DNA of 64,000 nucleotides from Balanoglossus misakiensis (GCA_040954595.2 CM082579.2:5952001-6016000); one strand, 5' to 3'. Positions 49,401-63,790 are shown, counted from the first letter of the stretch. Notes: generated by a model not told the origin, from the letters alone. Program-made: numbers and translations.

Positions 49401-52400
49401 ATTCACTATTTGCATTTTGGAACTCAAAGACAAATTTTCGTCCTTCCAAATGTTTGTTGAAATCACAAACAAGATACTTCAAAACAGCATTTCCCACTGT
49501 ACCCTGCACACACAAACCACAAACACTAAACTTGTCCAACGCTAAAATAACAGAAACTCTTTAGTTGAAATCACAACCGCCACAAAAAAAAGATCTGCCC
49601 CCTTGCTGGAAAATAAACTATGCACAGGAAGCCGGGTGGCTTATGCCTGTCTAAAGAAAACAAGCACAGTTATGATTGCTAATTGAAAAGTGATATAATA
49701 GTGTTGACTTTTAGGCCAATCTGGCAGACCAAACAGAGCTGTTTGCCAGGGGGCTCACCCCTGTTTGCTCGCTCTTTGTGCGGATAAACAACAAGGGAAT
49801 ATACCAAAGCTGACAGCAAATGATTGGCGATTTGATGGATTAGGCAGCTGGTTTGGCCAGAAATTCACACATTTGGTGTGCAAATGTAACAGACCTGTAA
49901 CTCCACACACGGCCAGCCTTGTGGACAATTTCATTAGATTAGGTTTCCAATGGGGAGAGGGGGAAAGAATATTTTCAGGTTCTGTACTTCGGTTTGGTTG
50001 TATCAGTTCTATTGTGTTTTGGCAGAGTTCAGCCAAATTGAACCCACCAAGTCCAGGGGAGGTGGAAGTGAGTGCTGATAGGCTTTGTTTTGAAAAATGA
50101 TCCGTGATAAAAAGTCTCATAGTTTTGAGAAGACTTGGGGCTACAGTGTTCAGTTGGAAAGGAAATATTCTGTTTTTATGGCCGATAGATTGTCGCATAC
50201 CCCCAGAATCACCGCATCGGAGCAAAACCACAATACAATAAAAAAAATCTGAAATGACAATCTTAAAAATAACTGACTGGCATTTATGGGTCGATGAGAA
50301 AGAAAAAAAAGTTCAGTTTGAGTGATTATCCAGGCTTTGTAGTGGCAAAGCGATTACAGCCATGATGCCCGTGTGAGAATAAATCTTTTACTGACCTAGC
50401 AACAGAGCACAGGAAGTATGAAAAGCCTTGACACTATGTTGCATTTAAATGCAATGGGAGTCTTGTCCTTGAAGGATATGCCGCGATTTTATTGTAAAAC
50501 CCTGAAAAGAACCAGCAATGACACTTAAATTACAGGGCAGCTCGTATTAAAAGTCTGTTGAGGTGAACTTCAGTTTTTGGCCCTCGGATGAATTTCCGGA
50601 CTGGTGTGGTTGTCAGTTTTCTCACAAGCGAAATGACAACTACAGACAAATGACCTCATCAGTTCACGTTAATAGGTTTGTGACCAAGTTTTGAAGTTGA
50701 CATAAACTTGGCAGTGACCTTTCGCTGATTGATTTTTTAAAAGGGCTACGGTGGAATGTACAAATAATAACTTGGGCAAAGTCATCCATGAAAGAGTCAC
50801 TTAAAGGTTAAAAATAAATATAAACAAACTCAGATTTTCCATACACATTGTTGCTTTGCATTATGGCATCGACATACAGGCATTAAAATTAGTGAGAACA
50901 GTTGCTCTGTGACTTCAGTCACTGTGTGGTGCATTATGGGAAAGTCAGCAATGTTGAGGACTGGGGTAATTGACTGCAGGCAATGTGTTACCGAATCATC
51001 GCACACATTTTCCTCTCTCTGTTCTACCAGTAAAAGGAACGTATCTCCTTGAGAACTGGGCCTCAGAGCATGATATCAGCGACTATCTAATTTCAAATCT
51101 TATTTTTTATGACACTGGCAATGTTGGCATGTTTTGTAACATCTCTGGAATTAAGACGAAGTCTTTCCTGTGAGTGGGATCCTCTTACACTGCACCGCAA
51201 TAAATTTCCTCCGACTGTCACAGTTGTACTCTGAATCGGGAGAGAAATTCGCCCGTTTCCATAAAACACAATTAGCTTCAGAGTGAAATAGATACGGAGA
51301 CTGGGGCAAAAAATAATCCTACACCATCGTAAGCGACACGCACAATTGACATAGATCATATCAGATACTTGACATCTCATCACTGAGTCACATATTATCC
51401 CAGGCATTGTGTATAAAGTCGCCAAAATAAAAAAGAAAGGGGGGGGGGGGATGAGAATATTTTGAAATCACTAAACTCGAGTGAGCCTTTGACTTTGTTT
51501 TTCAGCTGAACTCTTTTTTATCAAGAATTTCACAGACTGGTATTGGCACTGCACCAGACTACTTAGAAATAGTCATTTCTATAATCGCTTGTTTTAGTGT
51601 TATCAGCCCAGAGTAGGTTGGAATGCCGCGTAATTTCTCCCGACTAGCATGACCGTAGACTTGAAGATCTATAAATTATCTATCCATTCCCACGGTGTCC
51701 GTAAACCAACACTGAGCAAGTTTCAAGTTCGCACTTGACGTCCCCTCTGAAAATTCTTCAATTTAAAAACATATTTTTCCAATTTATTCTCGTGCAATTC
51801 TCACATTTATTTTCAGTGAATAGATAGAAGAGAGAAGCATGTACTAGACAACAGTTGACCTTCGTGGGTATATAAGCAAGTGTTTTGCCCCCGCGATAAA
51901 AAAAAAAGAGTTGGAACCCCCATCTCGTGTTGTTTGTGTTTCAGTGAACGGGGGAACAAAAATCGTATTCTTAGCAAAGTTCAAAAGATCACGAAGATTT
52001 TCCCACAGATCAAACTGTGCAGTAGAGGGGTTCCTCCCTTTAAGCCTCGGTGTCCATGAAATCACATTATCTCCTTCACGCTCATCAGTGTATTCATTTC
52101 ACCTTACAGGAAATGTATTATTGACCAAGAAATGTATTATTGACCAAGAATCCAGACACCGGCCTTGGTTGCCTGGTATTACAAAACTGGGATGCATGAT
52201 AAAAAAAAAGAAAGAAATCTGGCTGGCGAGTTGCCCCAAAGACATGGATTCAAAATGAAAAGCCCAATGCTGAGCTAGCTGCCATTTATAGGGACCCTCA
52301 AAACTCTGATGTCATGAGAACTTTATCCCACGCCAGCAGTATGGAATGAACGTCATTTTTTGTGTGGTCAGCATGTGGTGGGTGCGTTATTTGCTCACAA

Positions 52401-53540
52401 ATATAATAACTGTCAAAAATAATCATTCACCACCTGCACTAGACATTCTGCAAAAACACGCAAAACATTTTAGTAAATTTTTGTAGTCCAAAGTGGGTGA
52501 CATGTGTTCTGTCATGCTGGTGCTAACTGTTCTTGGAAAAGAAAACTACTGATTAAAAAACCTGGTTGAAAAGTAAACAGAGTAGACAGAAATATGAAAA
52601 GTGTACAGTATATCAAGTTTTTATGAGAGTATACATGTAGTTGTTGCTTGGGGTTTTTTTTGGTGGGGGGGGGGGGTTGATTGAATCAACATTATAGTGT
52701 TGCCGTTTTAGTGAATGTGATGTTTGATTGGCTTGCAGAACAGCAACACCCCCACAAATTGTACTGTTGTACCAGCCCCTCCCTGTGATGAAAGTGGTAT
52801 AGTCTCATTTACATCCATCAGCATTCACAAAACTGAGTGGCCGAAGCATCCTCAGTCAAGAACCTCAGTCATTACTGCAGCTGAAAATGTCGGTTGCCAA
52901 GTAAATGTGCAATGGCCGTGTTTGAACATATGGCGAAGGCAGGAGACACTTTGTTCTGCGGTCAAGATTAGGGACGGGCCAGGCAGATACGCATGACAGG
53001 GCAGTGGAGGGTCTAGAGATAACCGCGGTTATCGCTCATTCCTTCTCTTTGTCAGATCTATCTCTCTTCTCACATCTGGTTTTGGTAAACTCGCTAGTGA
53101 TATTGGATAACACCCGTGATGAGGCGAAGAATTAGATAATTATTCAGCTCGCTCCTGACCGACTTAACTGTAAGGAGCCTGGTACTCTGAATTAAAAAAA
53201 AAAAACGCCAGCAAGCCGCACACTGAATGGTGAAATTCACACTCACTAAACAGTTCTCATGGAAACAAGCCCTCGTACCGCATCCACTTAAAAACAAGTC
53301 AAGTATTTTTAGAATTAAACACCTGTAGAGCATTTTTTCAAATTTCCGGTCTGTGTTTAACTTTAGGATTGCAGGCAGCAGGTTCAAACAATGCTGTTGA
53401 CTTAGCATAGCCGACTCCAGCCATCTCCAAACATAGCTTGATTATGAGCTGGTGATTTGCTATCCAGGCTCTGCAGGCTGGGCTTCTAATATTGTTTTCC
53501 TCGACTGGCATAAGAGTGGGTGCTCGCTCTTGTTTGGTTT
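46426..53540. other. Intergenic, no recognisable gene
   Basis: Contains a C12A9 compound homopolymer (48979-48999), a G12 run (51439-51450), a 19-bp tandem duplication (52110-52147) and a G12 run (52665-52676). The longest open frame, 49755-50231 (-), has an overlapping open frame on the other strand and no recognisable domain; I treat it as chance. Confidence 0.6.
52110..52147. repeat. 19-bp direct tandem duplication
   Basis: The unit GAAATGTATTATTGACCAA occurs twice, head to tail and identical. It is probably a recent slippage duplication. Confidence 0.9.
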
Positions 53541-55238
53541 GTGTTGACTTCTCATGGAATTAAACAAATGGATTAATATTCCTGGGTGATTAGGAGACCT
53601 GTTCATTAACTCTGTAAAAGCTTCTAATCAGTCGGAGCAGGACAGGTGGAGTCAGGAAGGATGATAGAGACAAATGGAGAGAGATAGCAAACAATTGATC
53701 AGTCTTTACTCGTGGAATGCAGTCTTCCACTTAAAACAAAAAATAGATATGCTCAAATTTCTGAAAAAGATTAAAATATGATCCAACAGATGTCAACTGA
53801 AACAAAAATACTATTGTTTTTCATGGAATAAAGACAAAAATACTATGATAAACACACACACGCACACGCTCTTAGCCACACGCACACACCCCAGGTACTT
53901 GATGTGGGCAGACGGGAATACCAGTCTGCTGGTGAAGACTTCTTGGCTGACACCTCTTCAGCTATTGACTTATTTATCAAGACCTGACCTCTCGCTGTTG
54001 ACAGATGTTATTTTCAAGATAGCTGAGTGGAAGGAAAACATGGAAACATCCTTCTAAATGTATGTCGACACTCCATAATGTAGATGTTCTTGTCATCTTG
54101 AGAGATTGGAACTGGGCAAGGTAAATTTGAGTAACGCTTTCCTGGGTGTAGATGTTATCTGCGTTACTCAGGACAAAAAAAAACACTCACTTTGCCCCTA
54201 GAACCTGCAAAGCAAGTTTTAATGCATTTGCGATTGATTATTTGAACCTGATCCCACAAGTTCACATTAGTATATATATAGAAATTCTCTAATTTATTGA
54301 AAAATCATATTTTCCATTAGTGATAAAGTTATGTATATCAGTTTTCACCACACAGATCTCATAGAATGATCGGTACTTTTTATTTCATACTAACCACTCC
54401 ACTCCCCGATGTAGTAAGGCGTTTAAAGTATAATGAAGCAAAAAGTCACGAAAAATATGAAATTGGTCAGAACTTGTCAGGACCTGCAGCTTAATTAGTT
54501 TATTTCAACAACCCCCGTTTGACATGAAACGGTCACGCAGTCTAAACATAGAAAACTTATATCTCCGCTATTAAATTCACTTGTACACTCTAAAACCTAA
54601 ACAATTAAATGCAAAATGTCTTTTGTTTGCAAATATTTATAATGCGATGTGCACGAACAGATGCAACCACGTTTTAACTTGTTTTGAATAAGCCCCTAAA
54701 ATATGTCATTTTTGTCAAACATTTCTCATAGTCCTGTTAACAAAGAGAAATTTATTAATAGAGTTCTGGTGCTGGAACTGTTAATGGGGGACATTGTGAT
54801 GTCGAGAATTTTGTCATCGTAATAGCTCAAAACAAGTGAAAACATGAAAGTTATATTCGTCTCCTTTTATTTGGTGATTTCTCCTGAATGGAATAATTGT
54901 TTTGTGTCCCTGTTGAGTGGCAGATTGTGTTTGAAATGCAAGTGGTTCTTTTTTGAATGGTGTGAAATAGCAGAAATTACTGCTCTCTTTCATATTGATG
55001 AAACCAAAATGGAGGAAGACTACGTTTAATATTGTAAAGGGTTCAGTATCTAAAATTGTCTTGGTATTTGTAATATATGGCACAGGAATAAAATTAGAGT
55101 TACTTTTGTGAATATCATCTGTTCTTTTTTCAGGATGATGCAGGAACTTGGAGGAGAAAAGTTGACAACTTTTGTACAGAAAAATATGCAACCTTTAATC
55201 ACAGTTACAGCAATCAGAAGTGATGAAATATACATAGA
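53541..55238. other. Intergenic with TAAT-rich start and CA repeat
   Basis: The section 53555-53635 has several TAAT/ATTA cores (GGATTAATATTC, GTGATTAGG, TTCATTAAC, TTCTAATCAG). A CA/CGCA tract lies at about 53850-53890. No gene is recognised. Confidence 0.5.
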
Positions 55239-55856
55239 GGGGGGGGGGGGGAATTGCACTTCCAAGAATTGCACTTCAGAATGAGCAATTGAGATCAGCT
55301 CGGGATTATAACACAGAATGAGAGAAGACCCCGGGTCAAAGGGCGAAAAACCTATCGACTGCCGCCCAGTAAATAATGAATGAAAGAGTCGAGCAAGGAA
55401 AACATACAAGGAAGACTTGTCGGTCGGATGACAGCCAAGACTCTACGTATGCGCGGAATGGTGTTGGCGAGGCCTTGGCCAGGGTTGTGTGTGATAGATG
55501 AGAAAGAGTGTTAAATGGTCTTATCAAAGGCGGATTTGTTACAAGATAGGGATTAATTCAGCTGATGGCGGTCATCGGGGGTCATCGGGGTCCGCTGGCG
55601 ATTACTTCCATCAGAATTCCACCGTGGATGTAAACAGTGTATTCTATGTGTGGCTGTGCAGAGTTGAATGGAGGGAAGAAAGAAAGAAAGGGAAAAAAAT
55701 ATTGCTACTTCGCGACAGCTGTGAGAGAGGGAGAAAAAAAAATTGACACAGTTTAGTGCTCCATCATCAGTGACAGCTGCTTGAGACTTGGGTGTTAGCT
55801 GCACTATTGAGGTCTTGCTGTATGGGTTCATTGTAGTGCGAGAGCCTCCCTTCAAC
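55239..55856. other. Intergenic with G13 run and 15-bp duplication
   Basis: A 13-base G run (55239-55251) is followed directly by two copies of GAATTGCACTTC about 15 bp apart. The rest is unique, with an AAAG-rich patch near 55678-55700. Confidence 0.6.
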
Positions 55857-56136
55857 TGCAGCTGCAGCAGTGCTGAAGCAGAGGGGAAACAGCATAAAAA
55901 TTGCAGTCAGGGAGATTGCGTCTGTCTTGTTAATTATTTATGTTGTGGAGATGGTGGAGTTTGCAATGTTGCAATTTAGTAATGCTGGATCTTAAGGGTG
56001 TGTCAGTCATATTTTGTGAACTGCTGCAGTGCAGCATTGCAGCATTTACAGGGTGGGTTCATTGGTGCAGTTGTGTTGCAGCTGGCGCAGTGAGAGTATA
56101 ACCGCTGCAGAGGATGAGATGTCTGTAGTGTTGCAG
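55857..56136. repeat. TGCAG-rich degenerate tract
   Basis: The pentamer TGCAG occurs ten times in 280 bp (at 55857, 55863, 55902, 56025, 56030, 56038, 56066, 56077, 56106 and 56132), where well under one is expected per strand. TTGCAGTCAG recurs at 55901 and 56131. Spacing is irregular, so this is either a decayed tandem repeat or a clustered binding-site array. Nothing codes here. Confidence 0.7.
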
Positions 56137-59100
56137 TCAGTTAGATGGGTCAGTGTAGGGTAAGTTTTTGGGACAGTGGAAAGTTCAGAAACACAGAACT
56201 TGAAGAAGTTTGCTCAGAATTGCTGAAGTGTGAGCTATATAGCCAGTTTAAAAAGTAGCTAAGTGTGAAAAGAGGTGGCACATGTTTTTTTCCTCCCGAG
56301 ATGTCGCGAGGTTAATTCCCACAGCCCTGATTTGTGGTTGAACCCTACAACTTCAAGTACATGTAGAGGCAATTACCCTCTGTTGGCAAGTCAAGGTGAC
56401 CTTGAGTGTTGTGTACAATAACAAAATTATAAACACTGAGGAAATTCCCGGTGGGTCTCAAAAATTAGGTCAGTTCCTTTCCGCCTCAGTGGCCACACTG
56501 TATCCACATGTAGCAATTTGGAGACACAAATTGCTCAAAAATTTCAACTGTATTATGCAACGTTTTGGTGTTTTTGCAAGCATTTTCACTTTGATGACAT
56601 TGTGACCTATAGAGTATGGAATGTTTACAACTTCCCATCTTCATAAAAGTTACTTTCCGTCCTAATAAAAAATTACTTTCTATCTTCATAATTATATATA
56701 AATTTCCATCTTCATAAAATTATTTTCTGAAGAGTGCTTTTCGTTATAAACGATAACTCGGTTCCAAGTTTTAATACATTTCAGGCGGAAATGCAATTTT
56801 ACCTCTGTCAGTGGTATATCCTACATTATGTAACAAGAAAATATGTCGAGGGGAGGGGAGGTGCCTTTCGCGTGATCTAATATTAAAAGCTGAACTTAAT
56901 TGGGAAAAAGTCCGGCAAGATTGGATGACAAAACCCTTCAGCAACATCGCCTATTATTAATTTACACCGATTTTGGTCTCAATTTCTTGTCATCAGAGAA
57001 CAGGCCTAAAAATACACAGGCCTGTCAACTAATACACCAGCCATCATCGCCATAGCCGTGCCGCTGTTCAGATTAAACCACAGACTCAAGTCATTGACCT
57101 ACCATCATAACTAAATCTCATAAAAAAATAACAAGTCTATTTCGCACGCAAGCCTTCCATGCTTGTGTGTCGATCTCCATGATGTGTGTTTTCTTTCAAA
57201 GAATCTAAACTCATCACTGTAAGCCAGACTGGATGATAAAGTACCGGAATATTTATCATTTGGTTTTTTATTTCCGATTTTTTTGGCCCTTGTATCGTTC
57301 ACACATACTTGACATGTTATACTTGCAAATGGAGATTTAAAAGTCTCCGAGTCGTGAATCGGAATTCTGACCAGCCACATTTTGCAATAACTCAACTGAA
57401 ATGTCAAAACAATTTTACGGCCGGGCTATCCAATTCTTATATTATGTTAGATCACTCCATTATCAGTTTCCGGAATGCCCCAGATTTATTTCTGGGGTGA
57501 AAGTGAGATATTTGATGGCTTCATAAAAACACATTAAACGTGTTTGAATGGGAAGTGGGGGTGTGGATGAGTCTAGGTGCTTTATACGCATGGAAACATA
57601 TATATATGTTGACTTCAGGGAAATTTTGCGTGCGTGCCAAATGGACAAAAAAACACCAACTTTCCTTGAAAACACCTCTCAGGGTTTTTTCCAGTTTATG
57701 AAGCCCGGTTACGGCCTCATCAGAAAATTTTATTTATATAGTGTCGCGGCCAGCTCTTGCAAGTGCGGCCACTCAACTGTAAAAACTACTCCCAGTAATT
57801 AGTGTCCTATGCTTGGTTTATTTGTCTACGCTCCGTGGAAACTCACAAGCTCTCCAGTATAAAATGGAGGGGGGCTGCTCTGACTGTCAAGTTTAGATTT
57901 CTTACTTCCTGAGTGCAAATTTAACCAGTTTGACCCGCTGACCCCCGGAGCTGCGGTCGCCTGCTCTCTCTCATAACTACATTTTAACCTCTAGTTGCTA
58001 AATATAAACTGCAAATCAGCTGATGTGAGTTTTAGAGCACAACATTGGGGACACTGAGACATAATTACATTGTACTTATCATTTCCTGACTGAGCTGCCA
58101 AAATGCCAAGTAAGCATTTTTTCAAGTCAAGCCCTTGGTTTTTGCTATTGATCCACAGCACTGAAACATAAAACTCATGTGTTCTATTATCAAAAAAAAT
58201 ATATATATGTTCCTTTAATATGAGAATTGAATTTATCTGCAGTTTATTAAACTAAGTTTAATTTTTTATTAAATGACAAAATATTTTGTGCTTATTTTAG
58301 GTATAAAATTTTTAAACGCTTTAATAAATAATAATACCAAAGTATAACACTTTTTCCTCATAATTTCACCCAATACATGTATAAAGTTAAAAAAATACAT
58401 ATTCTGACCAGACAAGGATATATCCATTTGAGCCACAGACACACCATTCTAGAATTATTGTTCCCTCTCTCTCTCTCTGGAACCTTTATGTGTGTGACTG
58501 ACTTGATTAAATTCCTAGATTCCTGTTTTCTTCCTCTGCTACTCGGCGGAGGTCAGCCAGGGGTCACACTATTTCTATCTTTAAAATAGCTACAAGATAT
58601 CCTATGCCAATCACTAAAGTTCTGCTCTGATCGCAGCTGATAAAACCCCACAATATCACTCAGGACTGTACCATGTGTAATTGGGGGTGGGTGGGCGTTT
58701 GTAAGAGGAAAATGATTTTGTAACCTAATTCAGCACGTACTTTCACAGCGTTGACACAGTGTTTCCTTCTGTATGGTTGTGCCCACCTAGAAAAATATCT
58801 GTGCCATTTAATCATTTTGACTGAAGAATCAATGACAATAATCTAATTTGCTGTAGGCAAAATATGAGAAAAATTAAGTTGAAGACTTATTTTTGAGGTG
58901 TATACTACCATAAGTATTAGAGGAATGAAACAAATATCTTTTAATATTTTTGATACTTTCTAAATTTAATAATTCTACCAAAATATATATGTCTTAGAAA
59001 TGTAACTTCTTAAGGATATCACCCGTGAGATTCTGGCCCATAATCCGATCAAAAACCCAAACAGATTTGCACGTGTGAGCCAATGCATTCAGATGTTGTT

Positions 59101-62100
59101 GACTCAGATTGGTGTTAATTTTGTGTGTGTGTTTACATCGAGCAAGCTAGCAAGCTAGTTGACCAGATCATGTTTTTCTTGTTTACTTTTGGCATGGCAA
59201 GGCACTGTAAACAAACAGTGGCTATTGTTAGGAGACATCAAACCTCCTGTTCCATCCAAAGGATCAGTGGCTGTCACTCCAATATCGGTCCCAGTCTCCA
59301 CAGTACTATACATTACAACCTAAATATTTGGAGACGACTTCTGGGTCCAGGTGGCCCGTATAATGTAGTTACCGGAGGACTCAATCAAAAGGAGGGAAAA
59401 AATGGCATATTCTCTTTTCCTTTGCAGCATATAATCAATTCTATAGAGTAATATCCTACGAAAGAATCAGTTTCTACTCTTCAGCACACATGGTTCTGAT
59501 GTTGAATTTATAATACAGATCAGAATATGGAAATAGTGTACACTTTGCCGTACGTGCTTGGATGACAGACAGACACCGCATACCGATCTAAAGTTAGCAA
59601 ATATGGTGTATGCATCCGGCCCCTCATCTGTGAAGGCAGTGTGGCATTGTGGGAAATATAAACACAGACCCATGATGCTCCTATATGCATTTTAGTGCGA
59701 TGCAGTAAACTTTATTCGCTGCAAGTGCTCGACTTTCCGCAGCCGGGGTTGAAACTGGGGACAATTTCAGTATTTATGTGCTTGTTCCGTCTTACACACA
59801 GTTGTAACATGAAGCAGTTTGATTTCAAGCGTGTGCTCTCAGCTGTTCCCATGGATATTCTGGCCTTATTTAAATTGCTCCGGATGTCGGCCAATAATGA
59901 TCTCGTTCTGGTGGATTGGTGCATGATGGGATATTAGAGACGCATTTTAAGTTGAAACACGGATAATTAAGCCCTTTAAAATAGCAATCAAGAGGTTGCA
60001 TATCTCATCTTTAACCAATAAAATTGATCATTGCAGAAATATTAAAAACTTTACCGAACAGATCCGGCGTTCTGTAAAATTAATTGGGGGTAAAAGTAAT
60101 CTATGGTAGCTTGAGAAGTTTGTGTTTTATAGAAATTAAACTTTGATTCCTATTGCTTGTGGTTGGATCCATTTTCAGGGAAACAAGGGGAGGCAGGTAT
60201 ACAGTAGAGAGGGGCACATTGGATGAACGACTATAACATTGAATACAAATATTATCCACACTGAGTCTCGTTTTTACCCGGAATATGAAATAAGTGTTTG
60301 AGGCCAAAAATAAGCCGTGCAAGAAGTCAGTTTCGGTAATGCACTTCCAGTGGCAAATTTCCTGTAACAGGAGGGGGAAAAAAGCTCTTGGAAAATCTAA
60401 TGGTGCAATCTACGATAAAGCGGAAACAAAATAATCCATAAATTTTAAACTGAAGTGTTGGTGTGAAGCAGTCTGTCACGTCAGCCAAAAACTTTGTGTT
60501 TATTTAGTTCAAGGATTATCAACCGTTGTATATTTTATCAGAAGTTTTTAAAAGGGGTGCAGGTGTCAAAAAGTGTGAAAGATGAGGAAATACGATTGTC
60601 AGTTTGAAATGTCACATTGCATTTCTGGCGGTGGTGCTCTCTGATTGGTTTATACTGGGATGGACGTGCAGCCTGATTGGTGCTCCTGGGGGGTTGCAAT
60701 CTCTCTTTACTTTTGGCCGTGTGACCCCAGAGGTCACTGTTTCAAGTGTTTTGAAGTCATTTACAGGTGTATGCACTTAATTATCGCCGGTGATTTATTG
60801 CTCCATTCAGCGTCTTTTGCTCAGCGCTCTAGGAATATAATGATTTTTTTTTCAAGGTTTTTAAATCCTGAAAGAAAAAAAGCGCTGTCTAACAACAGAT
60901 GCATGTGGGCAAAGCGTCCCCGTGGACGGTTTGAGCCACTTGCAACTTTGGAATTGAGATTGACAGAATGTGACCAACTCTGGTCGTAGTTAATAATCTT
61001 TCAAGAGTTTGACTCTTCCGGCCGTCCCGTATGGACAATGGTCAGTAACCCTGGTCGAGTTTGCTAATGGATTTTACAAGCATTACATGTGTAATTACTG
61101 AGCGATAAAGTAGGAGACAGTCTACCCGGTGTGACACATTCCCTTCAACAGTGGATTAAACCATGGAGCTACATGTACCACAGTGGTAGCTCCATGATTA
61201 AACTTGATGACGAATGGCAAGGTGGGGGAGGGGACAACCCACAGCTAGGGGTGTAAAATGAAATAACAGTTGCAGGTTAGTCTCAGTGTCTTTTTCTTAT
61301 CAGGTTCTGGGGTTTTTGTAGACAGCCATGAAAATGAAACACCCAGGGAAATGCATTAATACTGCAAGATGACGTAACAGTGATAGAAGCACAGAAGACT
61401 AAACCAACAGCCATTAGATTAATGGACAGAAAAATAAACAGAGGAACCTGGTATTGGCACCATGAGGTGTCCCTTTGAGAGCAAGTACATAAACCTGAGG
61501 GAAAATTTAGCCAGATAGGTTTTCAAAGAAGTCGGATATTTGGCACTGTTTGGAGAAGTCATTTATAAATAGTTCCAGTTTGAAAAAAATAACCTGGCTT
61601 TAAATCTTGGCAAGGAAGAGACCAGAAAAAAAGTTATGTGTGGCAAGTTATTTTCCAAACTTCACCATGCTGATTAGTCAAAATTGTGAAGTTTAGAAAG
61701 ATTAAGATATGAAAGTCAAAATTGGATTATCAGGCAAATTGTTTGTGGCGGAACCAAGCTGTTGACTGTCATGCAGCATGCAACCTCTGTCCAGATTCAC
61801 GGAACAACACTGTTCAGATTCTCGGAACAACATGGGTCGATTTTACAATGCATCATGGGTAGACTGCTGTAAAAAAAACTTTTCCGGAGGGAGTGGGCCA
61901 GGCATTTTAGCGCTAATCGCCGGTCATAAAACACTTAAGGATTACCTAGTACTGGAAAACTCAATTACATCAATGTCAATCTACTTTGCAATTGAATCAT
62001 TATACTTTACACCGGCTGTAAATTTTACTGGGTGTTTTTTTTTTCTGTTACAGTGCACTTCAGGTTAAATTAATTTTTTTTCACCCCCACGGTGGCAGTC

Positions 62101-63790
62101 TGTGTGTATTTTACCTAGTAGCGTTAAATGGAAGTTAATTTATAGCAGGGATGCGGATAATATGATTGACGCAATTCTGATAGGTGTACACATACATTTT
62201 GTACTTTTCTGTTGTGTTAAGAGATTTGACATCAACTTTGAGTTTACAGCCATTGGGATTTATATATTACCAACTTGTTGATATGTACACCTAGTCAAAC
62301 TCCTGTATTTCCCATATACAAATGCGGCAAGCCATAAAATCTGACAGGGTTAAAACAGTCTGTATTGAAAGGATGGAAAGTTCAGGGGTCAAAAAGAATT
62401 CTTTTTTTTTTCAGCCAATGGTTTTAATGCAATAGCCTTAATTCACATACACATTTTTTCTTAGATTTCGCGGTTCATAACTTTTAAATAAAAATTACAC
62501 AGACTACAGATAGAAACCGAATTAAAAAGTTGATATCAATCAGTACTGAACTTTACTGCACTTGAGTGCAGCCATGTGATTCCGCATCCCAGTATACATA
62601 ACATCTTTTTATCCCGTGCCATTTATTTCTAAACTAAGCAAATACCCCCAGAAGCCACCGATCTCCGCTGAAACTTCCAGTGCAGTAATATCAATTTCAC
62701 ACCCGGGCCCCAAAATAGGCAGGAACCTGGGGATCAAATCGCAGAACTAAACCGGGACATCAAAATAATTATACTCGGCTTCCTGTGTATTGCATTGCAG
62801 ACTTTACATAATTATTTGGACGTTAAGAAAATATATCCTCTCCCCTTTCAGATGGAATTAACACTGAAGTGGAAGGCTTGGCTTTAGTCTCATTTTTTTG
62901 TTATACTACCACTTGCAAATTAAACATATACTAGCTGGGCTCATAGTTATGTGTGGTTGGTACCAAGATCAGATTCACCAACAAGCTTTCGATATATGTC
63001 TGTCTCATCACTGTATTGGGTCATAGGCAGTGGACTTTATATTGTCTGTTGGGTCAGATGCAAATTCTGTGTTTCAAAACATCTTTCTTAGATGTAGTAC
63101 AAGTGCCAAGATGGTGTTTAATTCTTTCATCACTGTATATTTTTCTTGCCTATAATTTGTGAGGTTTTAGTTATAATTTTCTATACTTTTCAGGAAAACT
63201 TGGGATACTGTTTTTATAGACACAAACTTTCATAAAATGTACCATAAAAGAAAGTATGTATTCTTCTAACTTTCACATAGATGACAAGAAAGTGTGCTGT
63301 ACCTCATACTGTAAGCCTTATCTTTTGCGCAAAAACATGCCCAGTGCTTGTAGACTTGTTTACTGAATTCATCGCAGTTTACACTTGTCCAGTCCCATCT
63401 CGTCTCCGCATGGGAAGAGAGCGATCTTCTTACGTGGCTTATCGTGTTTACGGCCGACCGACCAGACCCAACCAGTATCACTCTTTGCAGTTTGACCATG
63501 CTTGTTGCTTGTACAGTCTTCAAGGCTGTCTCGCAAGCAAGTGATATCTGCTCCACTTGAGTGAAAGCTCCCTGGCCTGGTTTAGACAACAAGTCAAAAT
63601 ACACGTTGCGATATATGTCCCCCGCTTTACACTTTACGGACTCCATCGCCGGAAATCAGGCCACAACTGCCAGGCCCGGGAAATTTTATGCGCACATAGG
63701 CCACAGTTCACTATGACAAAACGTTCCGACTTTTCTTAAGAGTACGTATATAAGGAAACAAAATTTCACCAGATATGACATTAAAAACTC
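56137..63790. other. Intergenic, no recognisable gene
   Basis: AT-rich unique DNA with a CT microsatellite near 58465-58478, an A/T-dominated stretch at 58190-58340, a complex hairpin at 61162-61196 and a GC-richer patch at 63330-63740 with overlapping open frames on both strands. No family match is recognised. Confidence 0.6.
61162..61196. repeat. 35-nt nested hairpin
   Basis: CATGGAGCT pairs with AGCTCCATG at the outside, and ACCAC pairs with GTGGT around a single A at the inside, leaving a short one-sided bulge. It is too short for a typical microRNA precursor. Confidence 0.6.

Noticed and set aside
49755-50231. Open frame of about 158 codons on the minus strand, overlapped by a 111-codon frame on the plus strand
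   Set aside because: One or a few frames of this length are expected by chance in 64 kb of this composition. There is no domain, no splice context and an antisense frame of similar quality.
63266-63646. 126-codon minus-strand frame with an ATG directly after an in-frame stop
   Set aside because: It reads plausibly but I recognise no domain. A plus-strand frame is open over the same GC-richer patch, so coding status cannot be supported without transcripts.
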